64,000 bases of DNA, taken from assembly GCA_034408855.1 (NCBI GenBank), contig JAWXCK010000156.1:10409-74408 (forward strand), given 5' to 3'. The notes below the pieces were generated by a model, which was not told the origin of the DNA, searched no databases, and was given only the letters and a program-made list of their open reading frames with translations. Source of the stretch: JAIYDQ01 sp034408855. Lineage in GTDB: Bacteria > Planctomycetota > Planctomycetia > Pirellulales > Pirellulaceae. Within the stretch, counting starts at the first letter, position 1. Each line of letters begins with the position of its first letter. A program made the translations under genes and the position numbers. Shown here piece by piece: positions 43,714-52,695 of the stretch.

Positions 43714-45498
43714 CTATTCATTCGATGGCGACGAGATCAATGGACCTTCGCTGCCCAGTCCACCCTTGAGGTCTTGCGAAGGTCGTTCGACTTTCACATT
43801 CATTGGTGGTTCGGCCGCTCGCTCTTGTTCTTCGTTCCATTCAACTCGTTTGCGCGACAAGCCGATCTTGCGTTCTTCGCTATCGACTCGAAGAACCTTG
43901 ACTTCGATCTCTTCTCCGACCTTCACAACTTCTTCAGGGTTTTCGATCTTATGATCGGCAAGCTCCGAGATGTGTAATAGGCCTTCCAAACCGTCTTCGA
44001 GTCCTACAAAAACTCCAAAGTTGGTGATCTTGGTGACCTTCCCGCGAACGATTTGACCCGACTGATACTTTTCGGGAATCGTGGAATTCCATGGGTCGTC
44101 GTCCATTTGTTTCAGTCCAAGGGCGATTCGACGACGGCTTTGATCGACGCTCAATACTCGGCATTCGACGACTTGTCCCTTTTCGAGGACTTCGTTCGGA
44201 TGGCTGATTTTGCGTGTCCAAGACATATCGGAAACGTGCAACAGGCCATCGATACCTTCTTCGAGTTCGATAAAGGCACCGTAGTTGGTCAAGTTACGAA
44301 CCTTGCCAGAGACAAGACTGTTCTCGGGATACTTGTCGACCACAATGTCCCAAGGATTAGCTTGAGTTTGCTTGATACCGAGCGACAACTGCTGGCCTTG
44401 CGGATCGACTCCTAGAATCTTCACGTCGATCTTGTCACCGGTTTGAACCATCTCACTTGGATGATTGATGCGGCGGGTCCAAGACATTTCGCTGATGTGA
44501 ACCAAGCCTTCGATCCCTGGCTCGAGTTTCACGAACGCACCATAGCTCATTACATTGACGACTTCGCCATTGATGACGGCGCCAACAGGATAGCGAGTTT
44601 CGATGTCTTCCCATGGATTGCCTTGCTTCTGCTTGAGTCCCAAAGCAATCTTCTGCTTTTCGCGATCGATCTGAAGGATCTTGACTTCGATTTCTTGATC
44701 GATACTGACCATCTCGGTCGGATGACCAATGCGTTCCCAAGCCATATCGGTTATGTGCAGCAAGCCATCGATGCCGCCCAAATCGACGAAGGCACCGAAA
44801 TCGGCGATATTTTTGACAACACCTTTGCGGATTTGACCGACTTCCAATTCGCTCATCAAATGTTCGCGATCTTCTTCGCGTTGCTTTTCGATCAGCGAAC
44901 GACGGCTGACGACAATGTTGCGACGCAGCTCGTCGATCTTGAGGACTTCGCATTGAACAACGCGACCGATAAAGTCGCCAATGTCGTTGGGGCGACGAAT
45001 GTCGACTTGGCTGGCAGGCAAGAATACGTTGACGCCGATATCGACCAACAAGCCGCCTTTGATTTTGCGGGTAACGGTTCCGGTAACGATTTGGCCTTCC
45101 TGGACCGAAGACATCATCGCTTCCCATTGGATGATCTTCTCGGCCTTGCGCTTGCTGAGGCTGATCATCCCACGTTGTTCTTCGACATTGCCGTATTGAT
45201 CTTCGACTTCTTCGATCAAGACTTTGACCGTATCGCCAATCTGTGGTAATTCTTCGCCTTCACCCCATTCATTGCGATGGATCGCTCCTTCGCTCTTAAA
45301 ACCGACATCGACGACGACAAATTCGGCATTAATTTCGACGACACGCCCTTCTACAATTTGATTGACGTCAAATTGGCGATCGGCATCATGGAGGCTATTG
45401 AGAAGCAGTTCTTCGCTTTCTTCGAGCGTGAACATCGCATCCAATTCGAGAGTAATCGATTCATCTTCGAGCGAACGAATGAGGTTACGGTTGACCAT
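43714..45498 (-). CDS. rpsA: 30S ribosomal protein S1
   Basis: The protein has six S1 OB-fold repeats at about residues 47-117, 135-200, 217-285, 302-372, 389-459 and 476-545; repeats 3-6 are the canonical GAFVDLGGIDGLLHITDMAW/FVKLEPGIEGLVHISEMSW type. It binds mRNA on the 30S subunit and promotes initiation, which may matter in a genome where Shine-Dalgarno sites are patchy. At 594 residues it is close to the family's 557-600. The acidic tail (QERAAEPPMNVKVERPSQDLKGG) is lineage-specific. It appears as a single-gene transcript with a strong terminator. Confidence 0.96.
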   Translation of the reverse strand: MVNRNLIRSLEDESITLELDAMFTLEESEELLLNSLHDADRQFDVNQIVEGRVVEINAEFVVVDVGFKSEGAIHRNEWGEGEELPQIGDTVKVLIEEVEDQYGNVEEQRGMISLSKRKAEKIIQWEAMMSSVQEGQIVTGTVTRKIKGGLLVDIGVNVFLPASQVDIRRPNDIGDFIGRVVQCEVLKIDELRRNIVVSRRSLIEKQREEDREHLMSELEVGQIRKGVVKNIADFGAFVDLGGIDGLLHITDMAWERIGHPTEMVSIDQEIEVKILQIDREKQKIALGLKQKQGNPWEDIETRYPVGAVINGEVVNVMSYGAFVKLEPGIEGLVHISEMSWTRRINHPSEMVQTGDKIDVKILGVDPQGQQLSLGIKQTQANPWDIVVDKYPENSLVSGKVRNLTNYGAFIELEEGIDGLLHVSDMSWTRKISHPNEVLEKGQVVECRVLSVDQSRRRIALGLKQMDDDPWNSTIPEKYQSGQIVRGKVTKITNFGVFVGLEDGLEGLLHISELADHKIENPEEVVKVGEEIEVKVLRVDSEERKIGLSRKRVEWNEEQERAAEPPMNVKVERPSQDLKGGLGSEGPLISSPSNE

Positions 45499-45801
45499 AA
45501 AGTGACAAAAAACCTTGGATTCTTCAAGCTGGAGTGGATGGGTCAGGTAGCCAAGAGGTTACCGTGTTAGACGCAGCCAGAAGCAGCAGCGAACCCTTAA
45601 AAAGAAGGAATAGGACCAGCCAAGACGCGAATGCCATTCACTCGCGTTATAATCTTGCACCGATTCGGAGTGCGAAATTTAACAAGCATCCCGATTTACA
45701 GCAACGGCGTTCCCGAAAGAAAGCCGCCGGATATGCTATAAAAGTAGAGTTTTATTCCTGGCCGAACAGGCCTTAGCTTTTATTTGACGGATACGTGTTC
45801 A
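45499..45801. other. Divergent promoter region rpsA/rpiB
   Basis: For rpiB, an extended -10 (TGC-TATAAA, TATAAA at 45737-45742) lies about 60 nt before the ATG. For rpsA, a minus-strand TATAAC (complement of 45646-45651) lies about 150 nt before its start. No gene was seen. Confidence 0.4.
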
Positions 45802-46287
45802 ATGACTTCCGAGCCAATACTGCGATATGTAATCGGTGGCGACCATGCTGGGTTTGGTCTCAAAACGGAAGTCTTGACGCTTCTTCAGGCTGCCCAAATC
45901 AACGTAATTGACTGCGGAACACACTCGTCGGATCCCTGCGATTTCCCCGATTTTGCCGAAGCGGTCGCCAAGGAAATCTTGCAAGGTCGTGCGGATCGAG
46001 GCATTTTAGTGTGTGGGTCAGGCGTCGGCGTAAGTGTTGCCGCCAACAAATTCCCAGGGATACGTGCGTCGCTTTGCCATGACACCTATTCGGCGCGGCA
46101 AGGTGTTGAACACGATGATATGAACGTATTGTGCATTGGTGCGCGAGTCATCGGTCCCGAGGTTGCCTTCGAAATTGTCCGAGCCTTTTTGAAAGCTCGT
46201 TATACTCCGCAGCCTCGACATGCAGCCCGATTGGCAAAAATTGTCGATATTGAACGGCGAGTTCTCGAAAACAAGCTGGGTTGGTAA
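45802..46287 (+). CDS. rpiB: Ribose-5-phosphate isomerase B
   Basis: RpiB interconverts ribose-5-phosphate and ribulose-5-phosphate in the pentose phosphate pathway. The motifs GGDHAGFGLK at the N-terminus, VIDCGTH, and GILVCGSGVGVSVAANKFPGIRASLCHD (catalytic Cys in the CGSG motif) identify the family. The ATG at 45802 is used rather than the TTG at 45784. The C-terminal part (RHAARLAKIVDIERRVL) is normal. It is followed after 9 nt by the SDR gene, so the two are likely co-transcribed. Confidence 0.94.
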   Translation: MTSEPILRYVIGGDHAGFGLKTEVLTLLQAAQINVIDCGTHSSDPCDFPDFAEAVAKEILQGRADRGILVCGSGVGVSVAANKFPGIRASLCHDTYSARQGVEHDDMNVLCIGARVIGPEVAFEIVRAFLKARYTPQPRHAARLAKIVDIERRVLENKLGW

Positions 46288-46296
46288 CAAAACGCT

Positions 46297-47064
46297 ATGA
46301 GTTCACGCGTCGTGGTCGTTACAGGCTCGTCTTCGGGCATCGGTCAATGTATTGCAGAAAAATTCGCTATTCATGGCGATAGTCTGATAGTCCACGGTTT
46401 CACGAATCTCGATGGTCTGGCCGTCTCAGCGCATAAAGTCGCCTCGACGGGTGCCGATATGCACAGCATCGTTGCCGATATTCGTGAGCAGGAAAGTGCC
46501 ATGCGGCTTGTCCAAGAGGCGTTCGCCCGGCGAAATCGCGTCGACGTTTGGATCAATGCGGCTGGTGCGGATGTGCTTACCGGGTCAGCTAAAGATTGGA
46601 GTTTCGAACACAAACTTGAACAACTTTGGAAAACGGATGTCGCTGGTACGATCCGCATTAGTCGGGCTGTCGCAAATCGAATGCTCGAGCAGACACCGGC
46701 CGATTCTTTGCCTGCGATTTTGAATATCTCGTGGGATCAAGCTGAACAGGGGATGGAAGGCGACAGTGGGCAACTCTTTAGTCCGATCAAGGCCGCCATA
46801 ACGGCATTTAGCAAGAGCCTTGCCAAATCGGTCGGTCCCCGCGTTCGAGTCAATTGTATTGCTCCAGGCTGGATTCAAACGGAATGGGGGATGACTGCAT
46901 CCGAGACATGGGATCGACGAGCTCGCAGTGAATCGATGCTCGATCGCTGGGGGACGCCGCAAGACGTCGCGAATGTCGCATGGATGCTCGCCAGCCCCGA
47001 GTGCGAATTTATCAACGGGCAGACAATTGCCGTCAACGGTGGTTGGAAGCCGATGGTGACGTGA
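46297..47064 (+). CDS. Short-chain dehydrogenase/reductase-like protein with altered active site
   Basis: The cofactor motif TGSSSGIG, the NAAG motif (WINAAGAD) and the C-terminal VNCIAPGWIQTE and INGQTIAVNGGW show an SDR fold of 255 residues. The catalytic YxxxK is replaced by FSPIK (Tyr to Phe) and the Asn helix position by Asp (TDVAGT), while Ser and Lys remain. Loss of Tyr normally abolishes classical SDR catalysis, so it may act as a binding protein or use another mechanism. It lies 9 nt after rpiB. Confidence 0.85.
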   Translation: MSSRVVVVTGSSSGIGQCIAEKFAIHGDSLIVHGFTNLDGLAVSAHKVASTGADMHSIVADIREQESAMRLVQEAFARRNRVDVWINAAGADVLTGSAKDWSFEHKLEQLWKTDVAGTIRISRAVANRMLEQTPADSLPAILNISWDQAEQGMEGDSGQLFSPIKAAITAFSKSLAKSVGPRVRVNCIAPGWIQTEWGMTASETWDRRARSESMLDRWGTPQDVANVAWMLASPECEFINGQTIAVNGGWKPMVT

Positions 47065-47105
47065 GGCTGAGATGATGAAAATATGAGCGGCACGGAACTA
47101 GCATT

Positions 47106-47579
47106 TCATCCGAGCAAAAAGTGGCTCACGAATAATTCGCGTGCTTTCTTCCATTTCGAACTTCCAATCAAGCAGACCATCGTCTCGGCCGTGATTCGCT
47201 TCTGAGAAATCCAAAGCTCGATCGTTTCTTTTGACGCTGGTCCATACTCGCCACCGCTTGGTGGACGAACGAAATAAAGTTGTTCGGCTTCTGGTTTATC
47301 CAGCTCGACTAGTTCCGGTTTCATGATGGACGGCGAACTCGATTCAACGGGAGACTCGCTGAACGGTAGCGAATACTCGACTGGCGATTGAAGTACTTGC
47401 CGATCGATCGGCTTAGGTGTGTTCGCCAAAGATTCGTCTAAGGATCGTGAGAACTCTTGATTATTCTCGGGAATGCGAAATTTGCCTTGGCACTTCGGGC
47501 AGACCCCCCGCTTCTTCGCAAGTTCGCCTTTTACATTCATCGGTGCCTTACAAAGGTGGCACTTAAATCGTATACCCAT
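47106..47579 (-). CDS. Zinc-ribbon and GYF_2 domain protein
   Basis: The N-terminal CHLCKAP..GVCPKCQGKF is a two-CxxC zinc ribbon. A low-complexity Ser/Pro linker leads to a C-terminal GYF_2 (DUF4339) domain: YFVRPPSGGEYGPASKETIELWISQKRITAETMVCLIGSSKWKKARELF. Such proteins are frequent in planctomycetes, usually with membrane helices; this one has none. GYF_2 may mediate protein-protein contacts. It follows the cytochrome-like gene after 17 nt, so the two probably share a transcript. Confidence 0.8.
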   Translation of the reverse strand: MGIRFKCHLCKAPMNVKGELAKKRGVCPKCQGKFRIPENNQEFSRSLDESLANTPKPIDRQVLQSPVEYSLPFSESPVESSSPSIMKPELVELDKPEAEQLYFVRPPSGGEYGPASKETIELWISQKRITAETMVCLIGSSKWKKARELFVSHFLLG

Positions 47580-47596
47580 TTTTTACTTGAGTGCTC

Positions 47597-48568
47597 TCAA
47601 CGAAAAGTATTGTGGCAAGCATTGCATGCCTTATCGAGTTGACCAGCTGCTTCGCGGGCCATCGTTGGATTATTAAGCTTTACCGCGTCCGCAATATGTT
47701 TGGCTTCTAAGATCATCTGGCTTGTCCATGATTTGTACTCGCCGTCGTCCGCATCATTCATCCCAGGTTGATGGAGTGTCTCGCCAATCATCCCGATCAG
47801 CTCGGCAAACTTTAAGGTCTCATCGGTGTGCGATTTGAATTCGGCTTCCGACGCGACAAATCGATTCAAGTTCTCGCGGAAAGCCCATTCTAAGACTTGC
47901 ATGCTAGGTACGCGATCGGCAATCTCAGACCAATTCAACTCGGCAATTGGGGAAGTATCGTTGAGCGGAGAGCCTTTCAGGAGTGTCCCCAGATCTTCCA
48001 TGCGAAGCTTGGCTTCGTTGAAGGCCGGCCCTGTCGCTACTTTGGCATTGGCCGCCATTCGCGAGAAACGTCCACGAGCGATGGTTGCCGAGTTCTGCCA
48101 ACGAACTTTTTCGGGATACATTTCGATGACCGCGAATAGAATCGCCTGCAACGTGAACTCTCGACGGGCATCTTTATAGCTTCCGGCCGCGAACTTGGCA
48201 GGCGTTGTGACGATCGAATCCAATCGACGCTTCCCTTCTTTGACTAAATCTTCGATCGATTGCCCGCTAATTCGCTCCTTCCAAATCGCACTTCCTGAAC
48301 TATTGGAGTTGCCCGATGCATCTGACGTGACGACCTCGTCAGCTTCTGTCGACGAGCTTGCCAGATCGCTGGCTGACGGCGGTTGCCCGACAAGTTGCTT
48401 AAGAACATCGACAAAAAACACGCCTTCAAATTCTTGCGGGATTAATGGCGGACGCGCTGCTCGCATCGGCTTGCGTCGCAATTGTTGGGCGTGCATAACG
48501 CCCACCAGGACCAAGCCCATCAACACGGCTATCGATAGACTTCGCGATGTAATTTTGGTTGCTGGCAT
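47597..48568 (-). CDS. Exported cytochrome c'-like protein
   Basis: A signal (LSIAVLMGLVLVGVMHA) precedes a largely helical protein that ends in AAGQLDKACNACHNTFR, the C-terminal CxxCH haem c site of class II (c'-type) four-helix cytochromes. An N-terminal disordered Ser/Asp-rich stretch (SSSTEADEVVTSDASGNSNSSGS) is unusual for the class. The fifth ligand would be the His in CNACH. The role could be electron transfer or NO binding. The start is ATG 48568; a TTG precedes it. Confidence 0.78.
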   Translation of the reverse strand: MPATKITSRSLSIAVLMGLVLVGVMHAQQLRRKPMRAARPPLIPQEFEGVFFVDVLKQLVGQPPSASDLASSSTEADEVVTSDASGNSNSSGSAIWKERISGQSIEDLVKEGKRRLDSIVTTPAKFAAGSYKDARREFTLQAILFAVIEMYPEKVRWQNSATIARGRFSRMAANAKVATGPAFNEAKLRMEDLGTLLKGSPLNDTSPIAELNWSEIADRVPSMQVLEWAFRENLNRFVASEAEFKSHTDETLKFAELIGMIGETLHQPGMNDADDGEYKSWTSQMILEAKHIADAVKLNNPTMAREAAGQLDKACNACHNTFR

Positions 48569-48785
48569 CAAATTTCGTTGGAGCGACTTTTCAATAGGGG
48601 GGATGACGATCGCGTTGCAGATGCTTGTATTTTAGAGTATTTTGCGAGCGATGGGGGCGATGCATAAAAATGATTCTAGAAAGAGCTCGCATTTCTAGTG
48701 TGCTTGGTGCAGACTAACCCGAATTGCGCCGGCTCGATCGCGATGGTTGAAAAGTTGTCCCAACTCCTCCTTCCCGCCTTAAATT

Positions 48786-50255
48786 ATGAACATAACTTTT
48801 GCGAAAACGTTGGTCGCATTCTTTTGGACATTCTTGGTGATCGCAGTTGCTAACAACTCCGTGAACGCCGACCGACAACCGAACATTTTATTGATGATGG
48901 CGGATGATCAAGGTTGGGGAGAGACAGGATACAATGGCCACCCGAACCTGAAGACACCTGTACTCGATGAAATGTCGCAAAAGGGGCTACGACTGGATCG
49001 TTTCTATGCGGCGTCGCCCGTTTGTTCGCCGACACGAGCAAGTGTTATGACGGGGCGTCACGCAAATCGATCCGGTGCCTTTGCACCGAATTGGTCGACG
49101 CGACCCGAAGAGATTACGATTGCTCAGATCTTGAAGTCGGCAGGTTACCGCACCGGCCACTTCGGCAAGTGGCATTTAGGGGCCGTAAAAAAAGATTCGC
49201 CACTCAATCCAAATCGAATGGGGTTCGATGAATATCTCTCGCACGATAATTTTTTCGAGATGGACCCACCGCTAAGTCGCAACGGTGAGCCACCGCAGAT
49301 AATTCATGGGGAGAGTTCTGAGATCGTCGTGGCCGAAGCCGCGAAATTTGCGAATCGAGTAACCGCCGAAGGCAAACCGTTTTTCATCGTGGTTTGGTTT
49401 GGCTCACCTCACGGACCTTATTCTGGCTTAAATGCAGATATTGAGCTTTACCGAGATGTCAAAAAAGAAGAAATGCGACTTCGCTTTGCTGAGATCACGG
49501 CCATGGATCGCGCGATCGGCACCATGCAGCAAACATTAAGTGATCTAAAGATCGAAGATGACACTCTGCTTTGGTTCAATTCCGATAACGGCATTCCGAT
49601 AGCGAACGAAGTAGACTCGTTCAATGGTGGTTGGCGAGGTCGCAAAGGCGATATCTATGAAGGTGGATTATTGGTTCCGGCGATCATTCAATGGCCATCT
49701 GTCATTCAGTCAGGACGACGCAGCGATGTCGCGTGTGTTACATCAGACATCTTACCGACCGTTCTCGATTTGCTCGGACTGAAGCACCCGAATCCTGATC
49801 GCCCAATCGATGGAATCAGTTTGAAGTCATTGATTGTCAATGACAGCATGAAGGAACGCCCGTCGCCGATCGGCTTTTGGAAATATCCTTCGGGCGGTGA
49901 AGGAAAGAACGAGCGTTGGATCGCTGCGGCACTATCTACCGGTACGACGCCTACGACAAAGCAATCGAATATCCTCTTCAACAATTTTCGGCATCCAGTG
50001 GTCAAGCTCGATGATTTCGAAGGCGATGCGGCATGGACTGACGCTCGCTACAAATTGGTAGTCACTCCTGGGAACGTCAAAAGGAAGAAGAAATCTACTT
50101 CGAGCGCCAGTCTCTATGACTTGCAATCGGATCCCAAAGAAACCCGAGACATAGCAGCCGAACAACCCGATCGCGTTACACGGATGCAAAGTGAACTTGA
50201 AGCCTGGCAGCGTTCCGTCGAACGCAGTCTCAGCGGAGCCGATTTTAATAGATAA
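48786..50255 (+). CDS. Arylsulfatase-family sulfatase (Cys type)
   Basis: A signal peptide precedes RQPNILLMMADDQGWGE (metal-binding Asp pair). The sulfatase signature is VCSPTRASVMTGRH, with Cys80 the residue converted to formylglycine, then GYRTGHFGKWHLG, GSPHGPY and LLWFNSDNGIP (metal ligands). Sulfatases strip sulfate from algal polysaccharides or other esters, a strong planctomycete trait. It needs an FGE for maturation; the only FGE-like locus here (26941) is frameshifted, so another must exist if this enzyme is active. The C-terminal ~60 residues (KKKSTSSASLYDLQSDPKETRD) are the usual end. Confidence 0.92.
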   Translation: MNITFAKTLVAFFWTFLVIAVANNSVNADRQPNILLMMADDQGWGETGYNGHPNLKTPVLDEMSQKGLRLDRFYAASPVCSPTRASVMTGRHANRSGAFAPNWSTRPEEITIAQILKSAGYRTGHFGKWHLGAVKKDSPLNPNRMGFDEYLSHDNFFEMDPPLSRNGEPPQIIHGESSEIVVAEAAKFANRVTAEGKPFFIVVWFGSPHGPYSGLNADIELYRDVKKEEMRLRFAEITAMDRAIGTMQQTLSDLKIEDDTLLWFNSDNGIPIANEVDSFNGGWRGRKGDIYEGGLLVPAIIQWPSVIQSGRRSDVACVTSDILPTVLDLLGLKHPNPDRPIDGISLKSLIVNDSMKERPSPIGFWKYPSGGEGKNERWIAAALSTGTTPTTKQSNILFNNFRHPVVKLDDFEGDAAWTDARYKLVVTPGNVKRKKKSTSSASLYDLQSDPKETRDIAAEQPDRVTRMQSELEAWQRSVERSLSGADFNR

Positions 50256-50262
50256 TCGAGTA

Positions 50263-51588
50263 TTATCTAAAATGTTGCTTTGCGAATGCTAGGTATTGGT
50301 CCCAATCATAGGCTGTTACATCATGAACGCCGGAACGGATATGGTAGCCAATCCGACCTTTGTTGACCGGTTCGTTAACCGATGGCATCGCGTCCGACGT
50401 TAGCGTAATTCCCGGTACACCCAAAAGTCGGTATACCGGATCGGCAAAGTAAGCCGCGAGAAACTCGCCGCGTGGGTCGGCCCAAGTATCTTCAGCTGCG
50501 CTAGCAACATAAACCGGACGCGGGGCGACCAACGCGATGAGCTCATGCTGGTCGATAGGCATCGCAGCCTCATTGTCGTCGTACTTCGTAAAAGCATCGC
50601 TAAACCAATGCGGGAACGAACTATTGATCCGCTTTACCGTTTCTCCAAAGTTTCGTTTATTCAGCGCCGCGCCGCCACATCCTGAATCGTTCGAGATGAC
50701 GAGCGCAAAGCGTTCATCCTGTGCACCTGCCCACAAAGATGTTTTTCCAAGTCGCGAGTGCCCAATGACCGCGACATGCTTCGCATCGATGGCTGGATCG
50801 GTTTCCAAGTAATCCAGAGCTCGACTGAGCCCCCACGACCATGCCCCGATTGATCCCCACTCGGTAGGGCCCGGTTTGACTTGACCTTCTGAATAGAAAA
50901 GTGGGTGAAGTCCATTTTGCCAAGAGTCCTTAGTTCCCTTATCGTTTTCGCCGTAGTCTGGATCGATGTCGCCATAGTAAATCGTCGCCAGCGCGAAGTT
51001 GTTTTCGATGAGCTTTTCTACCTGCCATCGACTTGCCTCGACGCCTCGCGACGATTCTGTCGAACGATGGTCGACGACGCCGGTCTTTGAATTGGCTCGC
51101 ATCCAATGGGTGTTGAGTGTAATGTTCGGGTCGGAATGAACCGCGTGATTTCCATTGAAATTAAGTCCAAGAAAAACGGGTGATGGTTTGTCGCTTTTGG
51201 GCGAGTAGATCAAGATGCCAACTGCCAGCTTCCGATCGCCTCGTTGAAAAGTCATTGTGACTTCTTTGCGAATCGCTTGTCCACCAAGGGCATCCGCGTC
51301 AACGTTTCCCACTTCGAATTGGACTTTCAAATCGGTTGGCGTTTTCGGCGTATAGCCATAGACATGCTCGGCAAACAAGTTCAACAATTCTGAGCGGCGT
51401 TCGGTTCGCCAACGCTCGGCAGAATCGACGCGATTTCCGTTCTGCATCCGCAATGGATCGGGTAGAACGTATGGCAGAACAGCAGCTTCGTCATCGTTGA
51501 ATCCATCTTTCTGTGCCATCACATTTTCGCTCGAACACGTCAACACAATCCCCAGCAATATTCGCCAATTAACTCGCAAAGACCGCAT
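50263..51588 (-). CDS. CE15-family glucuronoyl esterase-like protein, secreted
   Basis: The alpha/beta hydrolase has the nucleophile elbow VAVIGHSRLGKTSLWAGAQDERFALVISNDSGCGGAAL, close to the GCSRxGK motif of CE15 (here His replaces Cys). The likely Glu acid is in ASAAEDTWADP, and the His in HIRSGVHDVTAYDW. CE15 enzymes cleave lignin-glucuronoxylan ester links. Bacterial sequences like this, with the SRLGK motif and the SDSGCGGAA stretch, fit. ATG 51588 has a good AGGAGA site 6 nt upstream and gives the signal peptide; the longer frame to 51738 is rejected. Confidence 0.86.
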   Translation of the reverse strand: MRSLRVNWRILLGIVLTCSSENVMAQKDGFNDDEAAVLPYVLPDPLRMQNGNRVDSAERWRTERRSELLNLFAEHVYGYTPKTPTDLKVQFEVGNVDADALGGQAIRKEVTMTFQRGDRKLAVGILIYSPKSDKPSPVFLGLNFNGNHAVHSDPNITLNTHWMRANSKTGVVDHRSTESSRGVEASRWQVEKLIENNFALATIYYGDIDPDYGENDKGTKDSWQNGLHPLFYSEGQVKPGPTEWGSIGAWSWGLSRALDYLETDPAIDAKHVAVIGHSRLGKTSLWAGAQDERFALVISNDSGCGGAALNKRNFGETVKRINSSFPHWFSDAFTKYDDNEAAMPIDQHELIALVAPRPVYVASAAEDTWADPRGEFLAAYFADPVYRLLGVPGITLTSDAMPSVNEPVNKGRIGYHIRSGVHDVTAYDWDQYLAFAKQHFR

Positions 51589-51737
51589 GAAGACTCTCCT
51601 GACGAATAAACTCACTGAAAGTGCTACTCTCACGATTTTCCGATAGCACGCTTTGCAAAATTGTAACCTTATTCTTTCTATCGATACATAGCATTCGCGT
51701 TCTGATTGTCGGATTGAAGCGTCTGATCGCTCGTTCA

Positions 51738-52322
51738 TTATCCTCGCCGCTTTTCGAGCAACACCATCATGAGCAATGAAAGCAACGCTCGAAGTTCATC
51801 GTCTTCATCGATCTCGCCGATTTTTTCAATGACAAAATATCGCTCGAAAAACGATGGCTTCTTGAGCACGCGAAGGACTGGTCTGCCGTCCGCTTTGGTG
51901 ATCAAGTAACTTGGGTTCAATAGAAATACGAATATGAAACCAATGATCGGGAGCTCGCCTAGCACCGATTCGATAAGTTTTTTCCATGGACTCTCTTCGC
52001 GAAGATGCATTTCGATCGCGTTGTTCTCGAATATCTCGTAGTGGGCAGACCAAAGCGATCGCATTCCGCGACGTCGAACCGATCCCCAATCGCTACCATC
52101 CGACGCCGTGAAGCGATAGTTTGCCGAGAAGTCAAGAATGCGATCCGCCTGTATATCAAAAAGTTTGTCCTTCAGCTTCGAATCGGAAAAGACTTCAACT
52201 TTTTCCTTTAGTCGAAACATCTTCTGCTTGACGAATAAAACCGTATTCTTGTTGGCATCGCGGACGGCTACTTGTTGCGAGAATGCCCATAGTTTGAATC
52301 GAATGTCGAGTGGATATTGCAC
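51738..52322 (-). CDS. LURP-one-related/Tubby-like domain protein
   Basis: The sequence FKLWAFSQQVAVRDANKNTVLFVKQKMFRLKEKVEVFSDSK resembles the LURP-one-related (DUF567) beta-barrel, related to scramblases and Tubby. A hydrophobic patch (IIGFIFVFLLNPSYLI) is a strand or membrane-associated helix. Function unknown. The GTG start is supported by AGGAGC 5 nt upstream. Confidence 0.62.
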   Translation of the reverse strand: MQYPLDIRFKLWAFSQQVAVRDANKNTVLFVKQKMFRLKEKVEVFSDSKLKDKLFDIQADRILDFSANYRFTASDGSDWGSVRRRGMRSLWSAHYEIFENNAIEMHLREESPWKKLIESVLGELPIIGFIFVFLLNPSYLITKADGRPVLRVLKKPSFFERYFVIEKIGEIDEDDELRALLSLLMMVLLEKRRG

Positions 52323-52579
52323 GAGCTGCTCCTATGGGTGTTCGGGGTACAGTTCCGTCCGGTATTTCGCCGGACGATGTATAATGTGATTGGCATTGTA
52401 AAACATCTAGTCGCTTCGTGCAGAGTATTACCAATCCAACGAAAGTAAACGCGAATTCGAGGAAGTGCAACGGTGTCCACGCACCATCGTTTGAAAAGCT
52501 TGGTGACGCCGCCAGAAATAAGCGTCGAGAGGCTGCACAGACCACATGCCGCGAAAAATGCAACAGCCAAACCGAGCAT
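52268..52579 (-). CDS. Possible small membrane protein
   Basis: From ATG 52579 the frame opens with a hydrophobic helix (MLGLAVAFFAACGLCSLSTLIS), then a W/R-rich segment (KLFKRWCVDTVALPRIRVYFRWIG). The C-terminal part is less protein-like and overlaps the LURP gene start. It may be a DUF3592-like remnant or chance; low confidence. Confidence 0.25.
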   Translation of the reverse strand: MLGLAVAFFAACGLCSLSTLISGGVTKLFKRWCVDTVALPRIRVYFRWIGNTLHEATRCFTMPITLYIVRRNTGRNCTPNTHRSSSCNIHSTFDSNYGHSRNK

Positions 52580-52695
52580 GATGCAGCCAAGGGGTTGGCT
52601 GTTTTGAATGGGCAAGTTAAACTGGCGTAGCTGTTATGACGCTTTCGGGTTACCGTCGAAAAATAGTATCCATTGCGATCGCCTTCATCGAAGCC

